A stretch of 64,000 nucleotides of DNA from Roseofilum reptotaenium CS-1145 (GTDB taxonomy: Bacteria; Cyanobacteriota; Cyanobacteriia; Cyanobacteriales; Desertifilaceae), in assembly GCF_028330985.1 (NCBI RefSeq), contig NZ_JAQMUE010000083.1, forward strand, positions 45,186 to 109,185, given 5' to 3'. Each line of letters starts with the position of its first letter. Within the stretch, counting starts at the first letter, position 1. A program made the position numbers and the translations under genes. A model generated the notes under the pieces. That model worked only from the letters and a program-made list of their open reading frames with translations, was not told the DNA's origin and did not search any database. Shown one piece after another: positions 42,207-52,200 of this stretch.

Positions 42207-43460
42207 ATGAGCCATTCTGCTCAACTCACCCTCAATTCCTGTTTACTTGACTTAAATCTCCAAGATTTTCAAGTCAGTCCGACAACTTTAACTCAAGTTG
42301 TCTTAAATCAGTTCGATCAACGTCCAGACCTTGCCGGTGTAATTATTGCCAGTCCTGAGCGACTGTTGGGTATGATTTCCCGGCGTTTATTTTATGAGCA
42401 TTTAAGTGAAAGCTACAGCACACAAAAAATCTTAAAAACTCCTATTCAATTTTTTTTGAATAATATGAAAACCCAAGGGAAATGTTTGCAGCTTTCCTAT
42501 ACTGAAAAAATTGGTACAGCCGTTAATATTGTTCTATCCCGCGATCCCAAAGTTATTTATGAACCCATTGTGGTTGTTTTCCAAGAAGCTAGTGTACCGG
42601 GGATAGCTGCCTATTTTTTGTTGGAATTTCAAACCCTTATTTTAGCTCAATCTCAAATTTTATCTGACTTAAACCGGGAAATAGAAAATAAACAACTTGA
42701 AGGTCAACGAAACACGATAAAACTAGAACGGGAGCATCAAAAAGTAGAAGCCTATGCTCGATTACTTGAAGATCAATTAGCGACGATCCATGAACGCAAT
42801 CAGCTCCTGGAATTACAGCAGCAAGAATTAGTGCAAAAAAATCAAGAGGTTGCTGATTTAAATCATCGATTTATTCAAATTGGAAAACTTTTATCCCAAT
42901 CCGGTAAACGAGCCTTTCGGGCCACCTCCTCTGGTGTAGGTGTGATTTGTAATCAAACCGATAAAATTGTGAAAACTGGAGACTTGTTAGAAGAAGAACT
43001 TAAAACGATTGATGAAACCTCAAAGTTGATTGAAAGAGTCAGTCAACAGGTGCGACACCTAGCCGTACAACTAGCAATTATCGCCAATCAAATGAGTTCA
43101 GAAATGAGAGGCTTTAGTAGTGTTAGTTCGGAAATTAGTCAATTGGTTACCCAAACTTTTGAAGCTGGGCAACAAATGAAACGGTTCGCAAATCGATTTC
43201 GCCAAAGAATTCAAGAGTTTACCGAATTTGCCCAAACGGGAAGTCAAGTAGCTACTTCTTTAGTAGATAAAGTAGAGAGTGCTGAAAAATCCCTCAAAGA
43301 TTTAGAATTGTTAGTTCAATTTCAAGCGAATAAAAAAAGATCGGTTCCTAGACCTGCACCCCCAAGATCTCGCCCCGATCCAACTGAGAGTAAGTCCAGG
43401 GCTTCTGAAGAGAAAAATCAGAAGAATGGCTCTGAGTCCCCTAGGAGTGATAAACTATAG
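42207..43460 (+). CDS. CBS-like protein with coiled coil and degenerate MCP-like signalling tail
   Basis: This 417-residue soluble protein has an N-terminal CBS-like region (about 25-135, with AGVIIASPERLLGMISRRLFYEHLS). A long coiled coil (about 155-235, with EREHQKVEAYARLLEDQLATI) follows, and then helices around 270-320 whose pattern (IERVSQQVRHLAVQLAIIANQM) recalls the hairpin tip of chemoreceptors. The normally invariant tip Glu and Arg residues are mostly missing. The tail is basic, Pro- and Ser-rich. It may be a cytosolic adapter of a taxis or signalling cluster; that is inference. Confidence 0.65.
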   Translation: MSHSAQLTLNSCLLDLNLQDFQVSPTTLTQVVLNQFDQRPDLAGVIIASPERLLGMISRRLFYEHLSESYSTQKILKTPIQFFLNNMKTQGKCLQLSYTEKIGTAVNIVLSRDPKVIYEPIVVVFQEASVPGIAAYFLLEFQTLILAQSQILSDLNREIENKQLEGQRNTIKLEREHQKVEAYARLLEDQLATIHERNQLLELQQQELVQKNQEVADLNHRFIQIGKLLSQSGKRAFRATSSGVGVICNQTDKIVKTGDLLEEELKTIDETSKLIERVSQQVRHLAVQLAIIANQMSSEMRGFSSVSSEISQLVTQTFEAGQQMKRFANRFRQRIQEFTEFAQTGSQVATSLVDKVESAEKSLKDLELLVQFQANKKRSVPRPAPPRSRPDPTESKSRASEEKNQKNGSESPRSDKL

Positions 43461-43485
43461 AGGAGTGTTACCTCATGATTAGAAT

Positions 43486-43953
43486 ATGATTAAAACGGGA
43501 ATCAAAATAGCTTTAAGTTTATCTTTCTTTTTATCTATGGGGATGAATGTGGTCAGTCAAACCCCTCCTGCAAATACTTATCAGGAAGGATTTTGGCAAC
43601 CGATCGCCCGGGTTGACAATCCCCAATTTCCGATGACTGTTGAGCTGGTCAACCAAACGGGTCTCAATCTAGATTATGGATTGACTACTGACTCGCCGAT
43701 ACAAGTACCAGAGTACTTACGTCCAGGAGCAACAACGAGTATAGTTCTTGCCGATCCAGAGGCGAATATTTCCATTGGTTATATTCCTCTAGATCCCAGG
43801 AATGAAGAGATTAGCTTTGAATATAACATTACCATAAACTCTAATTCATCTATTCGGTTTGAAATTCTTCGCACGGACAAACCAGATCGGGTAGGCGATG
43901 GCATTGGTCGGGTGATTGATATTCAAAGTACGGGGGGGATTTTTATTTATTAA
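43486..43953 (+). CDS. Exported hypothetical protein
   Basis: This 155-residue protein has a signal peptide (IKIALSLSFFLSMGMNVVSQT). The mature beta-type domain starts QEGFWQPIARVDNPQFPMTVELVNQTGLNLDYGLTTD-like and has no cysteine. It is Asn/Ser-rich with no recognised catalytic motif. It lies 25 bases after the CBS/MCP-like gene and 43 before the antiporter, so may share their transcript. Function unknown. Confidence 0.7.
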   Translation: MIKTGIKIALSLSFFLSMGMNVVSQTPPANTYQEGFWQPIARVDNPQFPMTVELVNQTGLNLDYGLTTDSPIQVPEYLRPGATTSIVLADPEANISIGYIPLDPRNEEISFEYNITINSNSSIRFEILRTDKPDRVGDGIGRVIDIQSTGGIFIY

Positions 43954-43996
43954 TTTCATAAAATTCGCTCACCCACCTCTCTCAAATATTAGAAAA

Positions 43997-46243
43997 ATGG
44001 CAGCCGATCATCACTTTATCCTAGACTTAACTCTTGTTTTAGGTGCTTCTGCTCTTGGAGGATATGTAGCTACTCGCCTACGACAACCGGTACTGTTAGG
44101 ATATCTGGTGAGTGGGTTTGTAGTGGGGCCTTTTGGCTTGCAATTGCTGGCAGAAACGGAACAGATTAAACCCTTAGCAGAGATCGGGGTTGCATTTTTA
44201 TTATTTGCGTTGGGGGTAGAATTTTCCCTGGCAGAATTAAAGCGGGTGAAAGAAATTGCTATTCAAGGGAGTTTATTGCAAATTGGCTTAACCTTAAGTT
44301 TAGTGGCGATCGCCTCAACGGTCCTTGGTTGGGTCAGTGGTTGGACGCAAGGAATTTTCTTAGGGTCAATCTTATCACTTTCTTCAACGGCAGTAGTACT
44401 GAAAACACTCACTGAGCGAGGAGAAGTCAATACCCTTCATGGGCAGGTGATGTTAGCGATTTTAATTGCCCAGGATTTAGCTCTGGGGTTCATGTTAGCC
44501 ATTTTACCCGCATTAGATTCCCCCGAACACGTCTGGCCCACATTAGGAGCAGCCTTACTCAAAGTATCCATCTTTTTAGGGTTGGCGATCGCCTTGGGAC
44601 GATGGGTTGTTCCTCCCCTGATCAAAAGCATCGCCCGCACCGAAAGCAGCGAACTCTTCCTCTTAACCACCATTGCGCTGTGCTTAAGTGTTGCCCTGGT
44701 TACTGCCCATCTGGGATTATCCATTGAAATGGGAGCCTTTGTGGCTGGCTTAATGATGGCCGAAATTGATTATGCCGATCAAGCCCTGGCTAAAGTTCTC
44801 CCCTTACGCGATACCTTTGCCAGCCTCTTTTTTGCCTCTATTGGCATGTTAATCGATCCGCAAATTTTGCTCGATAACTTCGGCATTATTTTAGGATTAG
44901 TGCTGATGGTGATGTTCGGGAAAGCCCTGATTATCTTCCCCATTGTCCTCAAATTTGGCTACTCCTTAAAAACCGCCGCGATCGCCGCTTTGGGCTTAAA
45001 CCAAATCGGTGAATTTTCCTTTGTCCTCGCCTTAGAAGGATTCGATCTGGGTCTGTTAACCGAGGAAAAATATCTCCTGATCTTAGGCACAACTGCCATT
45101 ACTCTAATCCTCACTCCTATTAGCATCCGCTTTGCCCCCCGGTTAGCCCAATTTATGGATAAAATCCCTGGCCTCAACCAACTCCTACGTCAACAAGAAA
45201 TCAAAGCACTATCCTTACCAGAAACAATTAAAAATCATGTTGTCATCGCTGGCTATGGGCGAGTCGGACAAGCCCTAATTAGAATTTTGCATAATCAAGG
45301 ACATCCTCTCTTAGTTATTGACAATAGTGAAGCTGCAATTCAACGATTAAGACATCAAAATATTCCCTATATTTTTGGTGATGCCGACTCCGAATTGGTC
45401 TTAGGCAAAGCTCATTTAGAAACGGCCAAAGCCTTGGCCATTACCCTCCCCGATCCTGGCACGACCAGACTCTTGCTCAAACATGCCCTAGAATTTGCAC
45501 CAGAATTGGATGTGGTTGCCCGATCCCATAATAATAGTGAAATTGATGTCCTCACCCAACTAGGGGCCCAAGAAGTCGTACAACCGGAATTTGAAGCTGC
45601 CCTAGAAATGGGGGCCCATTTACTGTCCACATTAGGTGAATCTCAATGGGCGATTCAATCAGTCATTCAAGCAATTCATCGCGACCATTATCGCAGCGTC
45701 CGTCCAGAAAATTTGGTGGGTCTGCAACAGAAATGGCTGGATGATGCCACTGAATCTTTGCACCATGAATGGGTAAAACTTTCAGAAACGTCATCCTTAG
45801 ATTGGATGACCTTAAGTGAAACCGATATCCGTCATTTAACCGGAGTGACAGTAATGGCTATTCAGCAAGGTGACGATCGGGTCTATTATCCGAAAAATAA
45901 AATGACCTTGCGTTCCGGTGACCAATTATTAGTCGTCGGAAAACCAGAAGAAATCTTAGCTTTTCGAGATTTAGTTGAGGGACGTAGCGCCCTTGCCGAG
46001 GGAATCAGTCATTGGTTAACCCTTTCTGAGCTATCCCCGCTGATTATGCTCACACCCCGTGACATTTGGCAAAAATATCAGGTGGTCATTCAAGCGGTAC
46101 GTCGCCATGGAAAACTTTATAATCCAGTGGATTCAGCCATGCAATTAGAAGCAGATGATTGTTTATTATTGCGAGGAGAGAGCGATCGCATCCAAGACGC
46201 GATCGCCGATGATATCCTCTTGAACCCAAACGAGTTAAACTAA
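43997..46243 (+). CDS. Monovalent cation:proton antiporter with TrkA domains (KefB/CPA2)
   Basis: This CPA2-family membrane antiporter exchanges K+ or Na+ for H+. From ATG 43997 it has 748 residues: twelve or so helices (about 5-385) with conserved LGYLVSGFVVGPFGL and EIGVAFLLFALGVEFSL near 35-85, and ALGLNQIGEFSFVLA near 330. A cytosolic TrkA-N/RCK domain with the NAD-binding motif HVVIAGYGRVGQALIRIL follows (about 415-530), then two TrkA-C domains (about 600-680 and 690-745). The frame is open to 43916, but the region before the MAADHHF start is inside the previous gene. Confidence 0.93.
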   Translation: MAADHHFILDLTLVLGASALGGYVATRLRQPVLLGYLVSGFVVGPFGLQLLAETEQIKPLAEIGVAFLLFALGVEFSLAELKRVKEIAIQGSLLQIGLTLSLVAIASTVLGWVSGWTQGIFLGSILSLSSTAVVLKTLTERGEVNTLHGQVMLAILIAQDLALGFMLAILPALDSPEHVWPTLGAALLKVSIFLGLAIALGRWVVPPLIKSIARTESSELFLLTTIALCLSVALVTAHLGLSIEMGAFVAGLMMAEIDYADQALAKVLPLRDTFASLFFASIGMLIDPQILLDNFGIILGLVLMVMFGKALIIFPIVLKFGYSLKTAAIAALGLNQIGEFSFVLALEGFDLGLLTEEKYLLILGTTAITLILTPISIRFAPRLAQFMDKIPGLNQLLRQQEIKALSLPETIKNHVVIAGYGRVGQALIRILHNQGHPLLVIDNSEAAIQRLRHQNIPYIFGDADSELVLGKAHLETAKALAITLPDPGTTRLLLKHALEFAPELDVVARSHNNSEIDVLTQLGAQEVVQPEFEAALEMGAHLLSTLGESQWAIQSVIQAIHRDHYRSVRPENLVGLQQKWLDDATESLHHEWVKLSETSSLDWMTLSETDIRHLTGVTVMAIQQGDDRVYYPKNKMTLRSGDQLLVVGKPEEILAFRDLVEGRSALAEGISHWLTLSELSPLIMLTPRDIWQKYQVVIQAVRRHGKLYNPVDSAMQLEADDCLLLRGESDRIQDAIADDILLNPNELN

Positions 46244-46269
46244 TTTCTATTACCGATTACCGATCCCCT

Positions 46270-46896
46270 ATGTCCCTCGATTATCTTGAATTTGCTTCTT
46301 CTAGCCAACCTCCCCAGGGTTTAGTAATTTTTCTCCATGGTTGGGGGGCAAATGCACCCGATTTATACCCCCTAGCTGAAACTCTGAATTTACCGGAATA
46401 TCAGTTTATCTTTCCCAATGCTCCCTTTGCCCATCCCGAAGTTCCAGGAGGGTTAATGTGGTATGGTTTAGACTTCAATAATCCTGAAAAAATGTTTAGC
46501 GATTCTCAAAGAATTCAAGTCTCCTATGAAAAACTTAAAGCATTTTTAGAAGGGTTATCTCAACAAACTGGAGTCCCCTTAGAAAAAATAGTTTTAGCTG
46601 GATTTTCTCAAGGGGGAGCAATGGCGCTCCATGTGGGATTAACCCTGCCGTTTGCAGGGTTAATTGGCTTGAGTGGTTATTTGCATTCAGAAGTAGAATA
46701 TTCCTATGAGCCTCCAGTGTTTCTCTTTCATGGTCGTTTCGATCCGATGGTTCCCCTGGAGAAAGGAAAACAAGCCAGAGATGAGTTACAAAAACAAGGA
46801 ATTGCAGTAACCTATGAAGAGTTCGATATGGCTCATCAAATTATTCCAGAAGAGTTGGAGCGGGTGCGCCAAGTTTTGGTGGATATGTTGGCATAG
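46270..46896 (+). CDS. Phospholipase/carboxylesterase family alpha/beta hydrolase
   Basis: This 208-residue cytosolic serine esterase has an early IFLHGWGANAPDLYPLAE oxyanion region near 20-37 and the nucleophile elbow GFSQGGAMAL near 115 (Ser 117). The acid Asp is in HGRFDPMVPLEKG near 158 and the His in FDMAHQIIPEEL near 189, so the triad is complete. It begins 26 bases after the antiporter, probably in the same operon. Substrate unknown. Confidence 0.9.
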   Translation: MSLDYLEFASSSQPPQGLVIFLHGWGANAPDLYPLAETLNLPEYQFIFPNAPFAHPEVPGGLMWYGLDFNNPEKMFSDSQRIQVSYEKLKAFLEGLSQQTGVPLEKIVLAGFSQGGAMALHVGLTLPFAGLIGLSGYLHSEVEYSYEPPVFLFHGRFDPMVPLEKGKQARDELQKQGIAVTYEEFDMAHQIIPEELERVRQVLVDMLA

Positions 46897-46907
46897 AGCG
46901 CTAGGTG

Positions 46908-46946
46908 TTAGGGAATGGGGAAGAGGGAATCGGGAATGGGGAATTG
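46908..46946. repeat. GGGAATG heptamer repeats
   Basis: Repeated GGGAATGGGG and GAGGGAATCGGGAATGGGG units follow the esterase stop. Dispersed heptamer family. Confidence 0.6.
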
Positions 46947-47059
46947 AGGTGGAGGATCATCGAGCCTAAATTATGAATCATACCCTTGTAAGATTCCCCT
47001 ATCTCCCTATCCTCTCAACGGTTATAGTAGCTAGGTTTCTCTCATTGAAAGACAGTCCT

Positions 47060-47545
47060 ATGGTGAACTTAAGACAAAGAATCTGGAATTGGGGCGCGAT
47101 CGCCACTTTAGCGATCGCCATTACCGCTTGTGGTTCTTCTCCAGAGGAGGTTGCCTCCTCTCCTTCTCCGGTTGATCCCGTAACTCTCACGCCAGAAGAA
47201 GTACAAAATTATGCCAGGGTTATCCTAGAACTTGAACCCATTCGCCAAGTTGCTCTCGGCCAAGTACAAACTTTAGTGGATAGCGGTGTAGCGCCGATTA
47301 TTATTTGCACCGATCCCCAGAGTCTTGCCGGTGTATCTTCTGAAGTGACGGAAGTGGTGGTTAATTTCTGTACTCGAGCTAAAGAGATTAATGACAAATA
47401 TGGCTTTACCCCTACACGCTTTAATGATATTACCCGTAATTTACCGACGAATGCAGAATTGAAAGCACAAGTTGATGAAGCGCTGTTAGCACAGGTGATG
47501 AATCCAGAGACAACTGCACCGGAAACCACTGACTTAGGACAATAA
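47060..47545 (+). CDS. DUF4168 family lipoprotein
   Basis: From ATG 47060 this is a 161-residue lipoprotein with the signal IWNWGAIATLAIAITACGSS (Cys near 25). The mature part has the DUF4168 pattern: NYARVILELEPIRQVALGQVQTLV, a cysteine pair (IICTDPQS and VNFCTRAKEI), and NDKYGFTPTRFNDITRNLPTNAEL. The frame is open back to 46973, but that extra part would precede the signal peptide. Exported, function unknown. Confidence 0.82.
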   Translation: MVNLRQRIWNWGAIATLAIAITACGSSPEEVASSPSPVDPVTLTPEEVQNYARVILELEPIRQVALGQVQTLVDSGVAPIIICTDPQSLAGVSSEVTEVVVNFCTRAKEINDKYGFTPTRFNDITRNLPTNAELKAQVDEALLAQVMNPETTAPETTDLGQ

Positions 47546-47875
47546 TTTGTAAGTTGGGAATGGTTCCATTAACCAACCAAGAGTGGCTGACTGGTTTTGT
47601 TGGCGCGATCGCTCTAAAACTTGGATGGGTATTTCTAAGGATAAATCAGGAAAATCTTAATACTTTTAAAGGGGTCGAGAATTGCGATCGGGGGCGATCG
47701 TCAACCCAAACATTTTCCCCTGTTGCACATTCACAATCCAATATTCTCGAATCCCTACTTTCGTTCTCAATCACTGAATCCTTGAAAACCTCCAGCTACC
47801 CTGTCTTGCATCTTGTCTACAAAATTGGTATAAGATAGGCGCTAACTCCTTAAAAACAGATAACTCTCGCCTTTT
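47546..47875. other. 330-bp intergenic stretch, nothing firm
   Basis: A weak open frame (47554-47838, plus strand) lacks an RBS and any recognisable domain, and has Ser/Thr-rich composition unlike its neighbours. The region includes HIP1-like GCGATCG copies near 47606 and 47682-47699. I see no RNA or promoter motif I would name. Confidence 0.4.
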
Positions 47876-49201
47876 ATGACTATTGATGAGCTATGGGTAT
47901 TGATAGGCGCTAAATACCACAAACAATTAAGACCCGTACAAAAAATAGTGCTTTATCAATCCTGGGAGGGATATTCCTTTGCTCAAATAGCCAAACAATC
48001 TGGATTTACACAAGATCACCTCAAGAATATCGCATCCAAGTTGTGGTCGTTGCTTTCAGACCTGTTTAACGAGACCCTGACTAAAAAGACCTTCCGTGCC
48101 ATTCTAGAACCGCGCCCCCTGAGCGTCCTCGAACGAGAACTCATCGCACAAGCGACTCCTCTGATGCGGGAATACCCCCTAGAATCCCCCGATGGTCCCG
48201 TTCCCCTCGAGTCTCCGTTTTACATCCAGCGTACCCCGATTGAAGAATTGACCTGCACAGCTATCGCAACACCGGGAAGCCTGATCCGACTCAAATCACC
48301 CAAACGCATGGGAAAAACCTCCCTGATGGTGAGAGTATTAGCTCATGCTCGGCAGTTAGGCTACCGCACCGTCTCTCTAAACTTGCAGCAAGTCGATCGG
48401 GCGTGTTTAACAGACCTAGATTCTTTCTTACGCTCGTTTTGCCTGATGCTCTCGCGCCCACTGAAGTGGACATCCAACCTCGACGATTACTGGGACGATT
48501 TTTTGGGGAGTAAAAGTAATTGTACCATCTATCTTGAAGATTATTTACAAGCTCACCACAATTCGCCTTTAGTCATTGCTTTAGATCGGGTTGAGGAGCT
48601 ATTTTTATATCCAATCATTGCCGCTGAATTTTTTGCCATGCTGCGTTATTGGCACGAAAAAGCGAGTTTTGGAGATAGCGAAAGTGAACTCTGGAAAAAC
48701 TTACGTTTAATCCTGGTTTACTCTACCGAAGAGTATCTCGCTTTGAAGACGAATCACTCGCCGTTCAATGTTGGTTTTGTGCATAAGTTGCCGTTGTTTA
48801 CGTCGTTTCAGGTTGAAGAATTAGCGGAGCGCCACCAACTCGACCTCTCAGTGCAACAGATAGAGCAATTTATGGAATTAGTTGCAGGTCATCCCTATCT
48901 CGTGCGACTGGGATTTTATCATCTTGCTCAACAGACCGTCACTTGGGAAGAATTAATGAAAACGGCAGCAACCGATACTGGTATCTATCACAATCACCTG
49001 CACCAACATCTGGCTAGCCTGAAAGCCGATCCCGATCTCGCCGTGGCTTATAAAGAGGTATTGAAGGCAAACCAACCCATAGAGTTAGAGCAGCAATTAG
49101 CGTTTAAGTTGCACTGTTTGGGATTGGTGAATTTGCAAGGTTCTGTTGTGTGTTCTAGTTGTCAGTTATATACTGACTATTTTCGAGACTTAAAGTTTTA
49201 G
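47876..49201 (+). CDS. vWA-MoxR-associated N-terminal domain plus AAA-like (STAND-type) ATPase
   Basis: This 441-residue protein begins with a helix-turn-helix-like module (QKIVLYQSWEGYSFAQIAKQSGFTQDHLKNIASKLW, about 22-57) that is typical of cyanobacterial vWA-MoxR-associated proteins. An AAA-like STAND-type ATPase follows (about 95-430): the P-loop reads KRMGKTSL near residue 143, without the canonical first Gly, and a Walker B-like strand VIALDRVEELF lies near 232. Such proteins are thought to act as sensor switches, sometimes in defence-like systems. Its 3' end overlaps the convergent kinase gene by 12 bases. Confidence 0.82.
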   Translation: MTIDELWVLIGAKYHKQLRPVQKIVLYQSWEGYSFAQIAKQSGFTQDHLKNIASKLWSLLSDLFNETLTKKTFRAILEPRPLSVLERELIAQATPLMREYPLESPDGPVPLESPFYIQRTPIEELTCTAIATPGSLIRLKSPKRMGKTSLMVRVLAHARQLGYRTVSLNLQQVDRACLTDLDSFLRSFCLMLSRPLKWTSNLDDYWDDFLGSKSNCTIYLEDYLQAHHNSPLVIALDRVEELFLYPIIAAEFFAMLRYWHEKASFGDSESELWKNLRLILVYSTEEYLALKTNHSPFNVGFVHKLPLFTSFQVEELAERHQLDLSVQQIEQFMELVAGHPYLVRLGFYHLAQQTVTWEELMKTAATDTGIYHNHLHQHLASLKADPDLAVAYKEVLKANQPIELEQQLAFKLHCLGLVNLQGSVVCSSCQLYTDYFRDLKF

Positions 49202-52200
49202 TCGATGCAAGGTTTTGGCTATCCAAGCTCGATCAAAAATTGATTCGTAAATGCGGTTGCCCACTTGGAGAACACCCCTTTTGTTGATGACTAACCCAGA
49301 CATGAGCAAGTCTGCTTGTTCGACATTATCAATAGCGATCGCCTCTGTTTTCTCTAAGATTTGCCCATAAATTTCGAGTAGTCTAACCGCTTTCTGTTTA
49401 TCTTGGAGGAGGTAATCGCGAATCGTTCTTAAATGTTGGGGTTCGTCTTGAGTTTCCCAGTCGGTGAGAATGTGCGATCGCACTAATTCTTCTACCCATT
49501 CTCCTTCGCGGTTACTTGGAAGAGTGGAAGAATCGTTGCGGATTAGCCGACAGAGTTTTTGGGTGAGGAAGGGTTGACCTCCCGTCCAAGCTAAGATTTC
49601 TGTCAGTAGGGTTTGGGGGTTGGTCACCCGTTCGCTTAACCCATAGAGTAAGGGTTGAACTTCGTGCTTTCTAAAATAGGCGAGTTCAATTTTTTGACCG
49701 ATGTTAAATGGGGTGCTGCTTTTGGATTGAATGAGTTGATAAGGAGAGGCGGCACCGAGTAAGATGAAAGTGAGGCGATTATAATCGGGAATTTCAGCTC
49801 TTTGATTATAGCAGTAACGGAGGATTTTGAATAAGGGATCGGTATCAAAATCCAGGTTGAGGACGGTATCTATTTCGTCGATGAAGATGGCAATTTTTCC
49901 CGAAATGTTGGGGAGTAAGACCGTTTCGATGAATTCAGAAAAACGTTGGCTGGAGGATAAGAGGTCGCGATCGCGCCACCAACTGCGAAGATTAACGCTA
50001 TCTGATAGACGAAATGCTTTGACTAATAAATAGGCTAAACCAGCATACCAGTGTTCCGGACGGACTTGGCGATCGCTAATTCCAGTCAGATCGATCGCCA
50101 CGCAGTTAATACCTGTATTTTTCAACTGTTTCACCATTTGCACGCGCAAGCTAGACTTTCCCATTTGCCGAGAATTAAGGATCGTGCAGAATTCTCCTTT
50201 GATTAAGGCTTTGTAGAGTTGTCTGTCGGCAGAACGGACGACGTAAGTTGGAGCATCTATTGACAGGCTTCCACCGACTTGATAGTCAAAGGTTGAGGGT
50301 TCTTCTCCACTTTTCAGTAACTCGTTTTCGATTTTTAGTTCCGCCTGAGTTAATTTCAGAACTTCTACAGTTTGAGACAGTTCTTGAGTGCGTTCTTCTA
50401 CTTTTTGTTCGAGACTTTCGCTGTAGTCTTCTAATTGGGCGTAGAGGCGAGCATTTTCAATGGAAATCGCGGCTTGGGATGAGAGAATTCTTAACAGTTC
50501 CAGGCGATCCTTTGTAAAGGTGTTAGTCGCCAGGTTATTTTCCAGGTAGATAATGCCGCTAATATTGCTTTGGTTGATGAGGGGAGTACAAAGAATCGAT
50601 TGACATTGATACTGTTGAGTATAAGGATCATTGGTAAAGTCTCCTTCATTCATAGCATTGTTCAAAACCACCGTTTCGCCAGTGCGGGCGACATAACGCA
50701 CTATTTTTGAGGATAGCTTTGGAAACGCCTCTATGGGAATAGACTGCAAAACTAAAACATTCTCAGAATCCGTTTCTTTGATCGCTTCGATTAATAAATC
50801 TTCGTTACTAGGTAAAATTAGAATTCCCCGTCCTGCTCCAGCATTTTCAATGAGAATATTCATTAAATTTGCTAGTAACTTTTCTAAAACAATTTCACTG
50901 GAAAGGGCATTGGTAGATTTGATTACTGTAGCGATGTCTAGCAACTCCGTGCTACCCGAACTAGTATCTCTGCTCGAAGTATTGGAGATGGTTAATGTTG
51001 AGGATTTTGTCGAAAGAAAAAATTCTGAATAGCGAGTTTCTAGATCTCGTACTTTGGCTACTGCACCCCAGCGCTGGTAGGCATAATGGGCTTCTTTGAG
51101 GTAGAGTTGGGCAAGAGAATTTTGGTTTCTACTCAGATAGTATCTGCCTGCGAGTTCGTTGGCGAGGGCTTCTTCGTTCAGGTATTCGTTTGCTTTAGCT
51201 AAGGCTATGGCGCGATCGTAGTATTCTCGGGCATCTCCGTTTTTGTCAAGTACTCGAGCGCGTTCGGCTTCTACTAGATAGTATTTGTGCTGATAGTTCA
51301 TGGGGGCGTGGTGCGCCCAGTTTTCCATTTTGGTTTGATTGGTTGCGACTGTTTCGAGTATTTGTTGGCGATCGTCTTCGCTGGCACTAGGATATACTGC
51401 TAGGCGAGCCAAAGAGTCATACATTTGATATATTCCAGTCAATATTCCTGCTGAAATATCTTTGTATTCTTCTAATTTTACAGCATATTCTAAAGATTTT
51501 TCTTCTTTACAAAAGACAAAGTTAAGCATTAATTTATTGAAATAAATATGAAGAAATGAAGCACCATCTTTTGCTTCTATATGAATAGGAAGCATTCTAT
51601 CTTCATCGTATGCCTGTCCCTTTAAAATCGTTGTTTCTTCACTTTTTTCCATCAAATTTAGAATGCTTTGCCAGTATATTTTTTGCCAGTTCAAAACTAT
51701 TTTTTGCTCAATTCTATTAATAGCATGAGCATATTGAGCGAACTCTCGTTCCAAGAGATTCAATTCCAAACCAATTACGTAGGAATGTAGGCAATAGCAA
51801 TAACCTGACATTGCTGCAAATGGAAAATCTCCTATTTCTACTCCTGTTTGATAGCCTAAAACCATGGGAGATAAGGTTGATTTGATATGCTCTTTTAAAA
51901 GGATGACATGATCGTAAACCATCAGCATTACTCTTGATGCTATTTTTTTTACATTAAAATGCGACAGAAAATCTAAGGCTAATTGACCATATCTATAGCC
52001 CCGATCTATATCTCCCCAAGCATTACAAAGTCTTTGAGCATAACAGGCATAGACAAAACCAGTCTCAGTAGAATTACCATATTTTAGAGATAGCCTTATT
52101 TTTTGCAAAATGATTAAAGAGCAGAGATTTGGATCTGTGATGTAACTAGCAGCAAATGATGAACTTAGTACCTTCATCGCTGTCAAGCATAATTTATCAG

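Noticed and set aside
47554..47838. 94-codon frame after the DUF4168 gene
   Set aside because: No RBS, no domain and no coding-like composition; left as intergenic.
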